NCBI RefSeq assembly: GCF_014197795.1
Contig: NZ_JACIGI010000012.1
Coordinates: 1-64,000 of the forward strand
Length of the DNA stretch: 64,000 nt
Direction of reading: 5' to 3'
DNA from: Roseospira goensis
Lineage (GTDB): Bacteria; Pseudomonadota; Alphaproteobacteria; Rhodospirillales; Rhodospirillaceae
The notes under the pieces are model-generated. The model was not told the origin of the DNA. It saw nothing but the letters and a program-made list of their open reading frames with translations, and made no database searches. A program made the translations under genes and the position numbers. Below, in pieces: positions 25,571 through 34,903 of this stretch (position 1 is its first letter; every line of letters starts with the position of its first letter).

Positions 25571-26962
25571 ATGATCGCGGATTACGGGGTCCCGGCCGAC
25601 TCCGGCCAGGACACGGCCCTGGCGTACGTCGCCAGCGCGGCGGCGGGCCGGGCCGACGTGTTGCGCGCCGTCGACCACTGGGTCTATGTGATCGGCGCCG
25701 AACTCGATGCCAGCCTGACCACGCGGATCGTGGACTCGGACCACGACATGGTGGTCATCGACGTCGTCACCACCGTGCGGGGCAGTGAGGGGTTCCCCCT
25801 GGCCTCGACCGTCCAGACCCTGAAACAGCGTCCCGGCAGCGCCGGGGATGCCGGCGCCGACGACAGGCTGGTGCTGGCCTACATCGACATCGGTCAGGCC
25901 GAGGACTATCGCACCTACTGGCAGGACGGCTGGGGGATCGGCAATCCGGACTGGATCACCGCGCTTGATCCCGACGGCTGGGAGGGCAACTTCCCGGTGG
26001 CGTACTGGACCGAGGCCTGGCAGGACATCTGGGTGCGTCCGGGCGGCTACCTCGACCGCATCGTCGACGCCGGCTTCGACGGTGTCTATCTGGACTGGGT
26101 CGAGGGCTACAGCGACGAGAACGTGGCGGCGGCGGCCGCCGCCGCCGGGGTCGATCCGGTGCAGGCCATGGTCGACTGGGTGGGCACGATCGGCGACCAC
26201 CTGCGGGCCCGCGACGACGACCTGCTGGTCATCGGCCAAAACGCGGCCGACCTGCTCGTGATGAGCGACTACCGCGCGGCCATCGACGGCATCGCCCAGG
26301 AGCACGTGTGGTACGACGGCGGCGCCGACAACGAGCCCCCCGGCGACTGTCCGCTGCCGCGCACCCATGCCGACGTTGACACACACGCCTATTTCAATGC
26401 GCTCTCGCCGGCGTGCCAGGCGGTCTACCTGGCCTATCCGTACGGTCCATTGCATGTCAGCAGCGAGTACTACCTGGAGCGGCTGGCGGTGGCCGACGCC
26501 CATGGTATTCCGGTGTTCACCATCGACTATGCCACCGAACCGGACACCATCCGCTGGATCGCCGACACGGCGCGGGCGTTGGGATACACGCCCTTCGTCA
26601 CCACCCGAAACGTGGACGTGTTCCAGGACGTGGTGGAGCGCAGCGACGCCGGCGATGGCAACACCCCGGGGTCGGACCTGGCCGATGTCCCGCTGCCGCC
26701 GCCGGGCGTCGATCCCCTGACCTGGGCCTTCGATGCGGCCTGGTACCTGGCAGCGGAACGCGACGTCGCCGCCGCCGGCGTCGACCCGTTCGGGCACTAC
26801 ATGGCCTACGGCTGGCGGGAGGGTCGGGATCCCGCCCCGTGGTTCGACAGCGACGCCTATCTGACCGCCTACCCGGACGTGGCCGCGGCCGGGCTCAACC
26901 CGTTCCTTCACTTCGTTCAGTGGGGCTACACCGAGGGGCGCGATCCCGCGCCCGATTTCTGA
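25571..26962 (+). CDS. GH114/TM1410-like glycoside hydrolase-type protein with C-terminal repeats
   Basis: A 463-aa protein. Residues 30-380 resemble the GH114/TM1410 (endo-alpha-1,4-polygalactosaminidase-like) barrel: HWVYVIGAELDASLTTRIVD near the start, LAYIDIGQAEDYR, WEGNFPVAYWTEAWQD, GFDGVYLDWVEGYSDENV with candidate catalytic acids, and FTIDYATEPDTIRWIADTAR. The C-terminus has two repeats of the pattern D-x-x-x-Y-L-x-x-x-P/R-D-V-A-A-A-G-x-x-P-F-x-H-Y/F-x-x-x-G-x-x-E-G-R-D-P-A-P, a module seen in secreted proteins of this group. There is no signal peptide, so non-classical secretion is possible. The start has a GAGGAG site. Substrate is inferred only from the fold. Confidence 0.72.
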   Translation: MIADYGVPADSGQDTALAYVASAAAGRADVLRAVDHWVYVIGAELDASLTTRIVDSDHDMVVIDVVTTVRGSEGFPLASTVQTLKQRPGSAGDAGADDRLVLAYIDIGQAEDYRTYWQDGWGIGNPDWITALDPDGWEGNFPVAYWTEAWQDIWVRPGGYLDRIVDAGFDGVYLDWVEGYSDENVAAAAAAAGVDPVQAMVDWVGTIGDHLRARDDDLLVIGQNAADLLVMSDYRAAIDGIAQEHVWYDGGADNEPPGDCPLPRTHADVDTHAYFNALSPACQAVYLAYPYGPLHVSSEYYLERLAVADAHGIPVFTIDYATEPDTIRWIADTARALGYTPFVTTRNVDVFQDVVERSDAGDGNTPGSDLADVPLPPPGVDPLTWAFDAAWYLAAERDVAAAGVDPFGHYMAYGWREGRDPAPWFDSDAYLTAYPDVAAAGLNPFLHFVQWGYTEGRDPAPDF

Positions 26963-27065
26963 GGCCGCACCGGCCCGTGCCGGATGCCGTCGTGCCGGAT
27001 GCCGCCCGCCCGGGCCGGGCGCCCAGCGGGGCCTCGCCGTGCCGCAGATCCATCGTGCCGGAGCC

Positions 27066-28604
27066 ATGATCCCCGACCAGCAACGCGATACCTTCGCTTT
27101 CCTCGCCCGTCCCGGCTCCCACGGATCCGATGTCGGCCGCGTGGATCAGGTGCATACCCACATCTCCGCCATCTTCCTGGCGGGAGACCGCGCCATCAAG
27201 CTGAAGCGGGCGGTGCGGCTGCCGTTCGTGGATTTCACCGACCCACAAATCCGCAAGCGCGCCTGCGAGGCCGAGGTGGCCCTCAACGGCCGCTGCGCGC
27301 CGGACCTCTATCTTGGCGTCGCCGCCGTCACCCGCGACCCGGAGGGCCGCCTGGCCCTCGACGGCGCCGGGGAGCCGGTGGACTGGGTGGTGCTGATGCG
27401 GCGCTTCGACGAGCAGAGCCTGTTCTCTCGCCTGCTGGGCCGTGGCGAGCTGACACGGGAGCGGGCCACGGCGCTGGCGCGGGCCATCGCGGACTATCAC
27501 GCCGGCGCGGAGGTCGTCCGGCGCGACGACAACGCCGCCCGCATGATCGCTGTCGCCCAGGGCAACCGGCGCAGCATGCTGGACTCCGTGCCCGAGGTGC
27601 TGACGCGGGAGGCGGTGGACACCCTGACCGCCCGCACCGTCGCCGCGCTCAACGCTCACGCCGACCTGATCGACCGGCGCGGGCGCGAGGGATGGGTGCG
27701 GCGCTGTCACGGCGACCTGCACCTGCGCAACATCTGCCTCTGGAACGACCGGCCGACGCTGTTCGACGCCATCGAGTTTAACGATACCTTCGCCGTCATC
27801 GACACCCTGTACGATCTCGCGTTCCTGCTCATGGACCTGGACCAGCGCGGTTTTCGGCGGCTGGCCTCGATCATCATGAACCACGTGATGGAGCACGAGC
27901 CGGACGTGGAGGGGCTGGCGCTGCTGCCGGTGTTCCTGTCGATGCGGGCCGCCATCCGGGCCCACATCAGCGCCACCATGGCCCTGGGCAGCGACGATCC
28001 GGCGCACGCCCAGGAGTTGCGCCGGCGCGCCCACGCCTACATGGACCGCGCGTTCGCCTATCTTGCGCCGCCGCCGCCTCGCCTCGTGGCGGTGGGCGGC
28101 CTCTCGGGCAGCGGCAAGTCCCGCATGGCGCGCGAGTTGGCCCCGCTGCTGGGGGCCTGCCCCGGGGCGCTGGTCAGTCGCTCGGACGTGCTGCGCAAAC
28201 GGCTCGCCGGCGTCGGACCCTACGAGACCCTCGGGGAGGGCGGCTATACGCCGGAGATGAGCCGGGCCACCTACCAGGCGCTGTGCGAGGAGACGGCGGC
28301 GGCGCTCCGCCAGGGGCACGCGGCCGTGGCCGATGCCGTGTTTGCCCGGCCAGAGGAGCGTGCCGCCATCGAGGCGGTCGCGCGCGAGGTCGGCGTGCCG
28401 TTCCACGGCCTGTGGCTGGAGGCCGATCCCGATGTGGCGGCGCGCCGCATTGGCACCCGCCGCCACAACGCGTCGGAAGCCACGGTGGCGGTGCTGGAGC
28501 GCCAACGCACCTACGACCTGGGTCCGATGACGTGGTCGCGGGTCGACAGCAGCGGGCCGCGGCGCACCACCCTGGCCGAGGGCCGGCGCCTCCTGGGGGT
28601 GTGA
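27066..28604 (+). CDS. Bifunctional protein: aminoglycoside phosphotransferase-like domain plus P-loop kinase domain
   Basis: A 512-aa fusion. Residues 1-330 are APH/choline-kinase-like (COG2187 type) with IKLKRAVRLPFVDFTD, LMRRFDEQSLFSRLL, and the catalytic loop RRCHGDLHLRNICLW followed by DAIEFN. Residues 340-512 are an AAA/zeta-toxin-like ATP-binding domain with Walker A GGLSGSGKSRMAREL and RSDVLRKRLAGVGP. The second half resembles gluconate- or adenylylsulfate-kinase-type P-loop enzymes. Such fusions are widespread in proteobacteria, but the substrate is not established, and resistance to aminoglycosides should not be assumed. The start at 27066 is chosen over an in-frame GTG 27 bp earlier. 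Confidence 0.82.
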   Translation: MIPDQQRDTFAFLARPGSHGSDVGRVDQVHTHISAIFLAGDRAIKLKRAVRLPFVDFTDPQIRKRACEAEVALNGRCAPDLYLGVAAVTRDPEGRLALDGAGEPVDWVVLMRRFDEQSLFSRLLGRGELTRERATALARAIADYHAGAEVVRRDDNAARMIAVAQGNRRSMLDSVPEVLTREAVDTLTARTVAALNAHADLIDRRGREGWVRRCHGDLHLRNICLWNDRPTLFDAIEFNDTFAVIDTLYDLAFLLMDLDQRGFRRLASIIMNHVMEHEPDVEGLALLPVFLSMRAAIRAHISATMALGSDDPAHAQELRRRAHAYMDRAFAYLAPPPPRLVAVGGLSGSGKSRMARELAPLLGACPGALVSRSDVLRKRLAGVGPYETLGEGGYTPEMSRATYQALCEETAAALRQGHAAVADAVFARPEERAAIEAVAREVGVPFHGLWLEADPDVAARRIGTRRHNASEATVAVLERQRTYDLGPMTWSRVDSSGPRRTTLAEGRRLLGV

Positions 28605-28611
28605 CCCAGGC

Positions 28612-29316
28612 TCACCGCCGCGGGATGTGGCGCCACCACCGGTCGCCCGAGAGCGAGTACACCGGCCGGTAGTGCCGGATGCGGTCGTGCCGCACAAGCT
28701 GGTTGCGGGCCTGATTGTCGAGGATATAGGTCGTACCGTCGAGCGTGGCGGCAAGGACCATGTGGCCGATCTGGAGGTTCAGGTCCTGGACGTAGACGAT
28801 GCGCAGGTCCGACAGCGACCAGCCCAGATGCCGCAGGGTGGCGTACTTGGAGATGGCGAAATCCTCGCAGTCTCCGTTCCGGCTGATGAACTGCCCGGGT
28901 GTGGCCCAGTAGTCGTTCTGCCCCCAATTGGGCATGTCCTCGATGTAGCGCAGCCGGTCGAAGTACCGTGCCACCTCTTGAAGCTGCGAAAGCTTGTCGA
29001 GCCGGGACGTGCGCTCGATGAACCCCACCCAGTCGGGGTATGGACAGGCGTCGTAACCCCGGCCGCGGCACGGCGGCGGGACCACGGTCTGCTCCGTACC
29101 GTAGCGGTCTAGGACGCCGTCCCACTTGCGGAAGGTGGCGAGAGCGCCGGTGCGCTCGACCTCGCGGCTGCCGAACAGGCCGGCGCGCGCGTCCGGCGCC
29201 ATCGGCCCTGCCAGCAGGAAGAGACAGAGCAGCGCCAGGAGCGCCAGGACATGGCGGGTGTGGATCGGCCAACCCGGGGAGGCCGCCGCGCGGAACTGAA
29301 CCGACAGGCGTGACAT
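28612..29316 (-). CDS. LapG-like periplasmic transglutaminase-type cysteine protease (BTLCP family)
   Basis: A 234-aa protein with an uncleaved-type N-terminal hydrophobic segment (VLALLALLCLFLLAGPM) followed by the bacterial transglutaminase-like cysteine protease fold. The triad is Cys150 (NGDCEDFAISKYATL), His185 (QIGHMVLAAT) and Asp200 (YILDNQ). D149 and E151 flank the cysteine as in the calcium site of LapG. LapG enzymes cut large surface adhesins near the N-terminus and are held in check by the c-di-GMP receptor LapD. Neither a LapD gene nor a giant adhesin gene is in the window. It is convergent with the kinase fusion gene, with stops 8 bp apart. Confidence 0.85.
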   Translation of the reverse strand: MSRLSVQFRAAASPGWPIHTRHVLALLALLCLFLLAGPMAPDARAGLFGSREVERTGALATFRKWDGVLDRYGTEQTVVPPPCRGRGYDACPYPDWVGFIERTSRLDKLSQLQEVARYFDRLRYIEDMPNWGQNDYWATPGQFISRNGDCEDFAISKYATLRHLGWSLSDLRIVYVQDLNLQIGHMVLAATLDGTTYILDNQARNQLVRHDRIRHYRPVYSLSGDRWWRHIPRR

Positions 29317-29586
29317 GGGCGGTTGCGACTCCGTGACCTGAGCCCGAGGGCTGTGGTTGCGCCGTGATGCCCCGCCCCTGTGATCCCGACCCTCATATGA
29401 TACGCGAGCGCGAGCCGCTGTGCATCCCGACCGAATGATATAAGAGACGGGGACGGGGACGGAGGACGCCAGCCCGGGCCGGGCGCTGTCGGCTTGCGGC
29501 GCCGCGGGGATCGCGGCACGGTGGGCGAGGGCGCCGCAGCAAGGCCGGCGGCCCGGTCGAAGCCGGTTCGGGAGGAGAAGCCGCCC

Positions 29587-30834
29587 ATGAACGCCGACAG
29601 CCGCGGATACAGGTCCGCCCCGCTGCCCAGCGACGAGCGCGAGCGGCTGCAATCGCTGCATCGCTACGCCCTGCTGGACAGCGAGCCCGAACCCGCCCTG
29701 GATCGGCTGGCGATGCTGACGGCCCGCCTGCTGGGTGTGCCGATCGCCCTGGTGTCGCTGGTGGACGCGGAGCGTCAGGTCCTGATGGCGCGCTGCGGCC
29801 TGGAGACCCGCGAGACCAGCCGCGACGTGGCGTTCTGCGCCCACGCCATCCACAGCGACGACATCCTGGAGATCCCCGACACCCACGCCGACCCCCGATT
29901 CGCCGGTAATCCGCTGGTCGTCGGCCCGCCGTTCATCCGCTCCTACGCCGGCAAGCCCCTGGTCGACCGCCACGGCCACCGGTTGGGGACGCTGTGCGCG
30001 ATCGACTGCGTGGCGCGGCCGCCGCTGGACGCCGGTGCGCGGGCGACCCTCACCGATCTGGCGGCCACGGTGATGGACCTGATCGAGATGCGGGCCGCAG
30101 CCCTGGACGCAGAGACCGAGCGCCAGCGGGCCCAGCGCATGGCGGAACTCAAGGACGACTACCTGTCGGCGATGGCGCATGAACTGCGTACGCCGGTGAC
30201 GGCGTTGACGGGGTTCGGGCAACTGCTGAAGGCCAGCGGTGCGGCCGCCACGCTGACCGAGACCCAGCGCGGGTATCTGGAAACCATCGTGGAATCCGCG
30301 GAGTACCTGGGCCTGCTGGTGCGTGAGACGCTGGACACGCAGGCCGAGGCCGCACACGCCGGAGGGCCGAGCGCCGAGGTGGTCGACCTGGGGGCCGCCA
30401 TGACGGCGGTCGGGGAGCTGATCGCGCCCCTGGCGGCCCGGCAGTCCCTGACGGTTGCGGTGCGGCCGCCCCCCGCGGAGGTGCGGGTCTGGGGCGATGC
30501 CCTGCGGCTGCGACAGGTGCTCGTCAACCTGATGTCCAACGCCGTCAAGTACAACCGGCCCGAGGGGTCTGTCCGGCTGTCCGCCAGTGTGGAGGCGGAC
30601 GCGGTCCACATCGTGTGTGCCGATACCGGCTGTGGTATCCCGGCGGAGGAACTGCCGCGTCTGTTCCGGCGCTATCACCGAGTGGCCGCCACCAGCGACG
30701 GCATCGAGGGCAGCGGCCTGGGCCTGCGTATCACGCGGCGCCTGGTGCAGATGATGGGCGGACGGATCGTGGTGGAGAGCCAGGAGGGCGAGGGCACGAC
30801 CTTCACGGTAACGCTGCTGCGGGCCTCGTGTTGA
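29587..30834 (+). CDS. Soluble sensor histidine kinase with GAF domain
   Basis: A 415-aa protein. It has an N-terminal GAF domain (about residues 20-165: ERLQSLHRYALLDSEPEPAL, RDVAFCAHAIHSDDILEIPD, YAGKPLVDRHGHRLGTLCAID). Next come a short coiled coil, HisKA with phospho-acceptor His198 in MAHELRTPVTAL, and HATPase_c with N box NLMSNAVKYN, G1 DTGCGIP and G2 GSGLGLRI. No membrane segment is seen, so it senses a cytoplasmic signal. No response regulator gene is adjacent. The ATG at 29587 is preceded by GGGAGGAG at good spacing, which decides the start. Confidence 0.9.
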   Translation: MNADSRGYRSAPLPSDERERLQSLHRYALLDSEPEPALDRLAMLTARLLGVPIALVSLVDAERQVLMARCGLETRETSRDVAFCAHAIHSDDILEIPDTHADPRFAGNPLVVGPPFIRSYAGKPLVDRHGHRLGTLCAIDCVARPPLDAGARATLTDLAATVMDLIEMRAAALDAETERQRAQRMAELKDDYLSAMAHELRTPVTALTGFGQLLKASGAAATLTETQRGYLETIVESAEYLGLLVRETLDTQAEAAHAGGPSAEVVDLGAAMTAVGELIAPLAARQSLTVAVRPPPAEVRVWGDALRLRQVLVNLMSNAVKYNRPEGSVRLSASVEADAVHIVCADTGCGIPAEELPRLFRRYHRVAATSDGIEGSGLGLRITRRLVQMMGGRIVVESQEGEGTTFTVTLLRASC

Positions 30835-31531
30835 GGGCGGCGGTCTCGACGGGGAAGACGATCCGCACCGCTCGCGGTCCGGACCCAAACGTGCGCCCTG
30901 TCCGGAGACCACCGAGTCCTGGAACAGCCGGGGCCCGAAACGACAGAGGGGACCGAAACGACACAGGGGACCGAAACGACACAGGGGCCAGCCACGCCTG
31001 GCTCGCCCCCGTCTCGACAGGGCCCGATCACGACTGTGATGGCCCGCTGCCCGGTGTCTTTCCTTCCGGTCTTGCCCCGCCCCTTCTGTTCGGTGGCGAC
31101 CAGATTATTGACTTGATCCCCGTGGATTGTTTTTTGGGATTGTTTTTTGTCCGAGGATCAAACCCCGTTGGTCGGGGCGTCCTCCCTAAACCTGGGCCGG
31201 GTGCGGCGCAATGGCCGTCTCCCGATGCTCAAAGTATCAGGGAATGTACGGAAATCAGGATCTTGAGTCACGCCTTTTTTTGGTCACGAGGGCGCCCAGT
31301 TTTTGTTCAATGGCGGGCCAATGGGGCCATGGTCGCCCAAATTGCGGGCGATTGCCGGAGGGCGCGCAAACAGAGCGTGCCTTGCCCGGGGTCTAAACAG
31401 CCCAGACGGGCAGCCCTCGCGGGTCGGCGCAACACAATGGCCCGGTCCGGTCGACCGGTCTCAAGTTGTCAGGAGGAGGGTGGCGCGGTGTTGTCTGCAA
31501 GCGACTTGGGTCCGTGCGCGGGAGGCGGATC
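30835..31531. other. Gene-free stretch of about 700 bp with lower GC and T-tracts
   Basis: No frame here has coding character. Contents are: an 18-bp direct repeat at 30937-30989; a TTTTTT-rich segment at about 31129-31148 with a doubled GATTGTTTTTTG; a CCCCG/CGGGG hairpin near 31162-31176; and an AT-richer part around 31210-31320 containing TTTTTTT at 31275-31281. It may include 3' ends of the histidine kinase transcript and the promoter of the next gene, but no specific promoter stands out. Confidence 0.5.
30937..30989. repeat. Three tandem copies of an 18-bp unit
   Basis: Units 30937-30954, 30955-30972 and 30973-30989 follow GAAACGACAGAGGGGACC, with one base change between the first and second. 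They lie about 100 bp after the histidine kinase stop. The third unit is one base short. Confidence 0.8.
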
Positions 31532-32152
31532 ATGACGCCGGCACGATGTTCGTTGGGAGCGGGAGAGCGCAAATGGTGCTCTTGGCTGAGTCGCTCTCGG
31601 TTTTGTGGCGTGCGTCCGCGTCGGAGGGCGGCCGCGCGCGGCCTGCTGGTGGCGGCCCTCGCGGCGGCGGTTATGCCGGCGGCCGTGTCCCGGGCGGCCG
31701 AGACAGGTCAGGCGGGACCGGCCGTCGTGGACATCGACGCCGAGACCTGCCGCCGCCTGGTGCGCCATGTCCCGGATCCGGACGTCACCTATCGGCCCGG
31801 CGTGGATGTGCGCGGCCGGCCCGTGCCTTCGGCCGACCTGCACGACTATTCGGCGTTCGAGGCCCTGGTGCCCGACACCGTCACGTTCCACGTGGTCCTC
31901 GACCCCTTCGAGGCGACCGACGCGGTGCCCCCCCGTGGCATTGAGAGCCCGGGCATGGTTCTCGGCACGGTCAGCTACGACATCAGCCGCGACGCCTTCA
32001 CCGTGAACGGTCGGCCGGTCACCAGCGGGGAAGAGGCGACGCTGCGGTCCGCCTGTCGGCGCGGGCTGCGGGGGCAGGTCGCGCCCGGTGCCGTGGTCTA
32101 CCCGGAGGGCTACGACGGACCGCGGTTGCCAGGACGGAAGCCGGTGCCCTAA
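31532..32152 (+). CDS. Exported protein of unknown function
   Basis: A 206-aa product with an arginine-rich N-region (RPRRRAAARG) and hydrophobic stretch LLVAALAAAVMPAAVSRA, giving a predicted signal peptide cleaved near SRA/AET (about residue 62 from this start). The long n-region suggests a later start may be used. The mature part (about 145 aa) includes CRRLVRHVPDPDVTYRPGVD and DTVTFHVVLDPFEATD, with two cysteines that could form a disulfide. I recognise no domain. It lies 42 bp upstream of proS. Confidence 0.6.
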   Translation: MTPARCSLGAGERKWCSWLSRSRFCGVRPRRRAAARGLLVAALAAAVMPAAVSRAAETGQAGPAVVDIDAETCRRLVRHVPDPDVTYRPGVDVRGRPVPSADLHDYSAFEALVPDTVTFHVVLDPFEATDAVPPRGIESPGMVLGTVSYDISRDAFTVNGRPVTSGEEATLRSACRRGLRGQVAPGAVVYPEGYDGPRLPGRKPVP

Positions 32153-32194
32153 AGTCCGCGCCATCGCGGACAATCCCACCGACCGAGGGCTCCC

Positions 32195-33499
32195 ATGCGT
32201 CTGTCGCGCTACTTCCTGCCCACCCTCAAGGAAACGCCCGCCGAGGCGCAGATCGTCTCCCACCGGCTGATGCTGCGCGCCGGCCTGATGCGCCAGCACG
32301 CGGCCGGCATCTACACGTGGCTGCCGCTCGGCTTCGCGGTGCTCAAGCGCATCGAGCAGATCGTGCGCGAGGAACAGAACCGCGCCGGCGCCCAGGAGCT
32401 GCTGATGTCGACCATCCAGTCGGCGGACCTGTGGCGGGAAAGCGGCCGCTACGACGATTACGGCAAGGAGATGCTGCGCATCCGGGACCGGCACGAGCGC
32501 GATCTGCTCTACGGCCCGACCAACGAGGAGGTCATCACCGACGTCTTCCGCGGCTGCGTGCGCAGCTACAAGGACCTGCCGCTGAACCTCTACCATATCC
32601 AGTGGAAGTTCCGCGACGAGGTGCGGCCGCGCTTCGGCGTCATGCGCGGGCGCGAGTTCCTGATGAAGGACGCCTACTCCTTCGACCTGGATCTGGACAG
32701 CGCCCGCCACTCCTATAACCAGATGTTCGTGGCCTATCTGCGCACCTTCGCGCGCCTGGGCCTGAAGGCGATTCCGCTGCGCGCCGAGACCGGCCCCATC
32801 GGCGGCGACCTGAGCCACGAGTTCATCGTCCTGGCCGACACCGGCGAGAGCGAGGTGGAATGCCACGGCGCGCTGCTGGAGAAGGCGGTGCCCGAGGGCG
32901 TGGACTACGACGGCGACCTGCAACCGGTCGTGGACGCCTGGACCGGGCTGTACGCCGCCGCCGATGAGATGCGCGATGCGGCGGCGGCGGACGCGCTCGG
33001 CGACACCCTGGTGCGGGCGCGCGGCATCGAGGTCGGCCATATCTTCCATCTCGGCAAGAAATACTCCGAGGCCATGGGCGCCACCGTCACCGGGCCGGAC
33101 GGCGAGCCGGTCACGGTGACCATGGGCTGCTATGGCATCGGGGTCTCGCGGCTGGTCGGTGCCATCATCGAGGCCAGCCATGACGAGCACGGCATCATCT
33201 GGCCGGCGTCCGTGGCGCCGTTCCATGTCGGGCTCATCAACCTGAAGACCGGCGACGCCGCCACCGACGCGGCCTGTGCCACGCTGTACGAGCGCCTGGG
33301 GCCGGACCGGGTGCTGTACGACGACCGCGACGAGCGTGCCGGGGCCAAGTTCGCCGACATGGACCTGATCGGGTTGCCGTGGCAGGTGATCGTGGGTCCT
33401 AAGGGCCTCGCCAAGGGCGTGGTCGAGCTGAAGGACCGCGCCAGCGGGGCGCGCGAGGAGGTCTCGACCGAAAGCGCGCTGGCCCGGCTGGTGGGGTAG
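32195..33499 (+). CDS. proS: Prolyl-tRNA synthetase (short form without editing insertion)
   Basis: A 434-aa class II aminoacyl-tRNA synthetase. Motif 1 is in [20 protein letters not shown], motif 2 is in [25 protein letters not shown], and motif 3 is in [16 protein letters not shown]. The C-terminal anticodon-binding domain has [21 protein letters not shown]. It lacks the YbaK-like editing insertion found between motifs 2 and 3 in E. coli ProRS, which is normal for alphaproteobacteria. It charges tRNA-Pro, one of which is encoded at 47.9 kb. Confidence 0.96.
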   Translation: MRLSRYFLPTLKETPAEAQIVSHRLMLRAGLMRQHAAGIYTWLPLGFAVLKRIEQIVREEQNRAGAQELLMSTIQSADLWRESGRYDDYGKEMLRIRDRHERDLLYGPTNEEVITDVFRGCVRSYKDLPLNLYHIQWKFRDEVRPRFGVMRGREFLMKDAYSFDLDLDSARHSYNQMFVAYLRTFARLGLKAIPLRAETGPIGGDLSHEFIVLADTGESEVECHGALLEKAVPEGVDYDGDLQPVVDAWTGLYAAADEMRDAAAADALGDTLVRARGIEVGHIFHLGKKYSEAMGATVTGPDGEPVTVTMGCYGIGVSRLVGAIIEASHDEHGIIWPASVAPFHVGLINLKTGDAATDAACATLYERLGPDRVLYDDRDERAGAKFADMDLIGLPWQVIVGPKGLAKGVVELKDRASGAREEVSTESALARLVG

Positions 33500-33655
33500 G
33501 GCCGGTGCCCGCGGCCGACTCTCGTCCCGGCGCGGGGGGCGGCGCCCTGTGCCCGGGATGGCGCCGGCGCCGGGCCGAATTCCGCCATCTTCCGGTGATG
33601 GCCTGACGCGCGCCTCGCCGCGCGTCCCGTCACCGCCACCCGGAAAGACCCGCCG

Positions 33656-34903
33656 ATGTTCAATGCCTTCGAGCGCATGATGGCGCTCCGCTACCTGCGC
33701 GCCCGCCGCAAGGAGGGCTTCGTCTCCGTGATCGCCGGCTTCTCGCTGGCCGGCATCGCGCTGGGCGTGGCCACGCTCATCATCGTCATGGCGGTGATGA
33801 ACGGCTTCCGACAGGACCTGATGGGCCGGATTCTGGGCTTCAACGGTCACCTCTACGTCTACGGGGCGGAGGAGACCCTGGCCGACTACCGGGACCTGGC
33901 CGGGCAGGTCCGCGCCGTCGACGGCGTGGTCTCGGTGTTGCCGACCATCGAGGGTCAGGTGATGGTGACCGCCGGCGGCGAGAGCCGGGGCGCCATGGTG
34001 CGGGGCGTGCCGGCGGACCGCCTGGCCGAGCGCCCCATGCTGGCCGGCAGCATCGTGCAAGGGTCGCTGCCCGACCTGACCGGGCGCGACCGGGCGATGA
34101 TCGGCGCCCGACTGGCCGAGCGGCTGGGGCTGCGCCTGGGCGACGACCTTACGCTGATCTCGCCCAAGGGCAAGGTGACCGCCTTCGGTTCGGTGCCGCG
34201 CATCAAGACCTACGAGATCGCGGCGATCTACGAGGTCGGCATGTTCGAGTTCGACTCGGCCTTCGTGTTTCTGCCGCTGGAGGCGGCCCAGGTCTACTTC
34301 CAGATGCCGGAGCAGGTCAGCCACCTGGACGTGACGGTCCAGAACCCGGACGCCGTGCGCGCGGTCACCGGCAACATCGCCGCCGCGCCCCTGAACCAGG
34401 GGGTGCGGCTGCGCGACTGGAGGCACACCAACGCCACCTTCTTCAACGCGCTCCAGGTGGAGCGCAACGTGATGTTCCTGATCCTCACCCTCATCATCCT
34501 GGTGGCGGCGTTCAACATCATCTCCGGCCTCATCATGCTGGTGAAGGACAAGGGCCGCGACATCGCCATCCTGCGCACCATGGGGGCGACGCGCGGCGCC
34601 GTCATGCGGGTGTTCTTCCTGGCCGGGGCCAGCGTCGGTGTGGTGGGGACCACGGTCGGGGTGGTCCTGGGGGTGGTGTTCTGCTGGAACATCGAGAGCA
34701 TCCGCCAGGCGCTCCAGACGCTGACCGGGACCGAGCTGTTTTCGCCCGAGATCTACTTCCTGTCGCAGATGCCGGCGGAGATGGACCCGGCCGAGGTGGT
34801 CTCGGTGGCGCTGATGGCGCTGGGGCTCAGCCTGGCCGCCACCCTGTACCCGTCGTGGCGGGCGGCGCGCACCGACCCGGTGGAGGCGCTGCGCTATGAG
34901 TAA
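33656..34903 (+). CDS. lolC: Lipoprotein-releasing ABC transporter permease LolC/LolE
   Basis: A 415-aa inner-membrane permease of the Lol system that extracts outer-membrane lipoproteins. It has an N-terminal membrane helix after [20 protein letters not shown], a large periplasmic domain (about residues 50-265), and three C-terminal helices of the FtsX fold ([57 protein letters not shown]). It ends in PVEALRYE. Alphaproteobacteria often have a single LolC/E-type permease as here. The last 8 bp overlap lolD. Confidence 0.94.
   Translation: MFNAFERMMALRYLRARRKEGFVSVIAGFSLAGIALGVATLIIVMAVMNGFRQDLMGRILGFNGHLYVYGAEETLADYRDLAGQVRAVDGVVSVLPTIEGQVMVTAGGESRGAMVRGVPADRLAERPMLAGSIVQGSLPDLTGRDRAMIGARLAERLGLRLGDDLTLISPKGKVTAFGSVPRIKTYEIAAIYEVGMFEFDSAFVFLPLEAAQVYFQMPEQVSHLDVTVQNPDAVRAVTGNIAAAPLNQGVRLRDWRHTNATFFNALQVERNVMFLILTLIILVAAFNIISGLIMLVKDKGRDIAILRTMGATRGAVMRVFFLAGASVGVVGTTVGVVLGVVFCWNIESIRQALQTLTGTELFSPEIYFLSQMPAEMDPAEVVSVALMALGLSLAATLYPSWRAARTDPVEALRYE

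Noticed and set aside
31118-31137. Terminator of the histidine kinase gene (ATCC-CCGT-GGAT followed by TGTTTTTT)
   Set aside because: The stem is only 4 bp and lies almost 300 bp after the stop; too weak to call.
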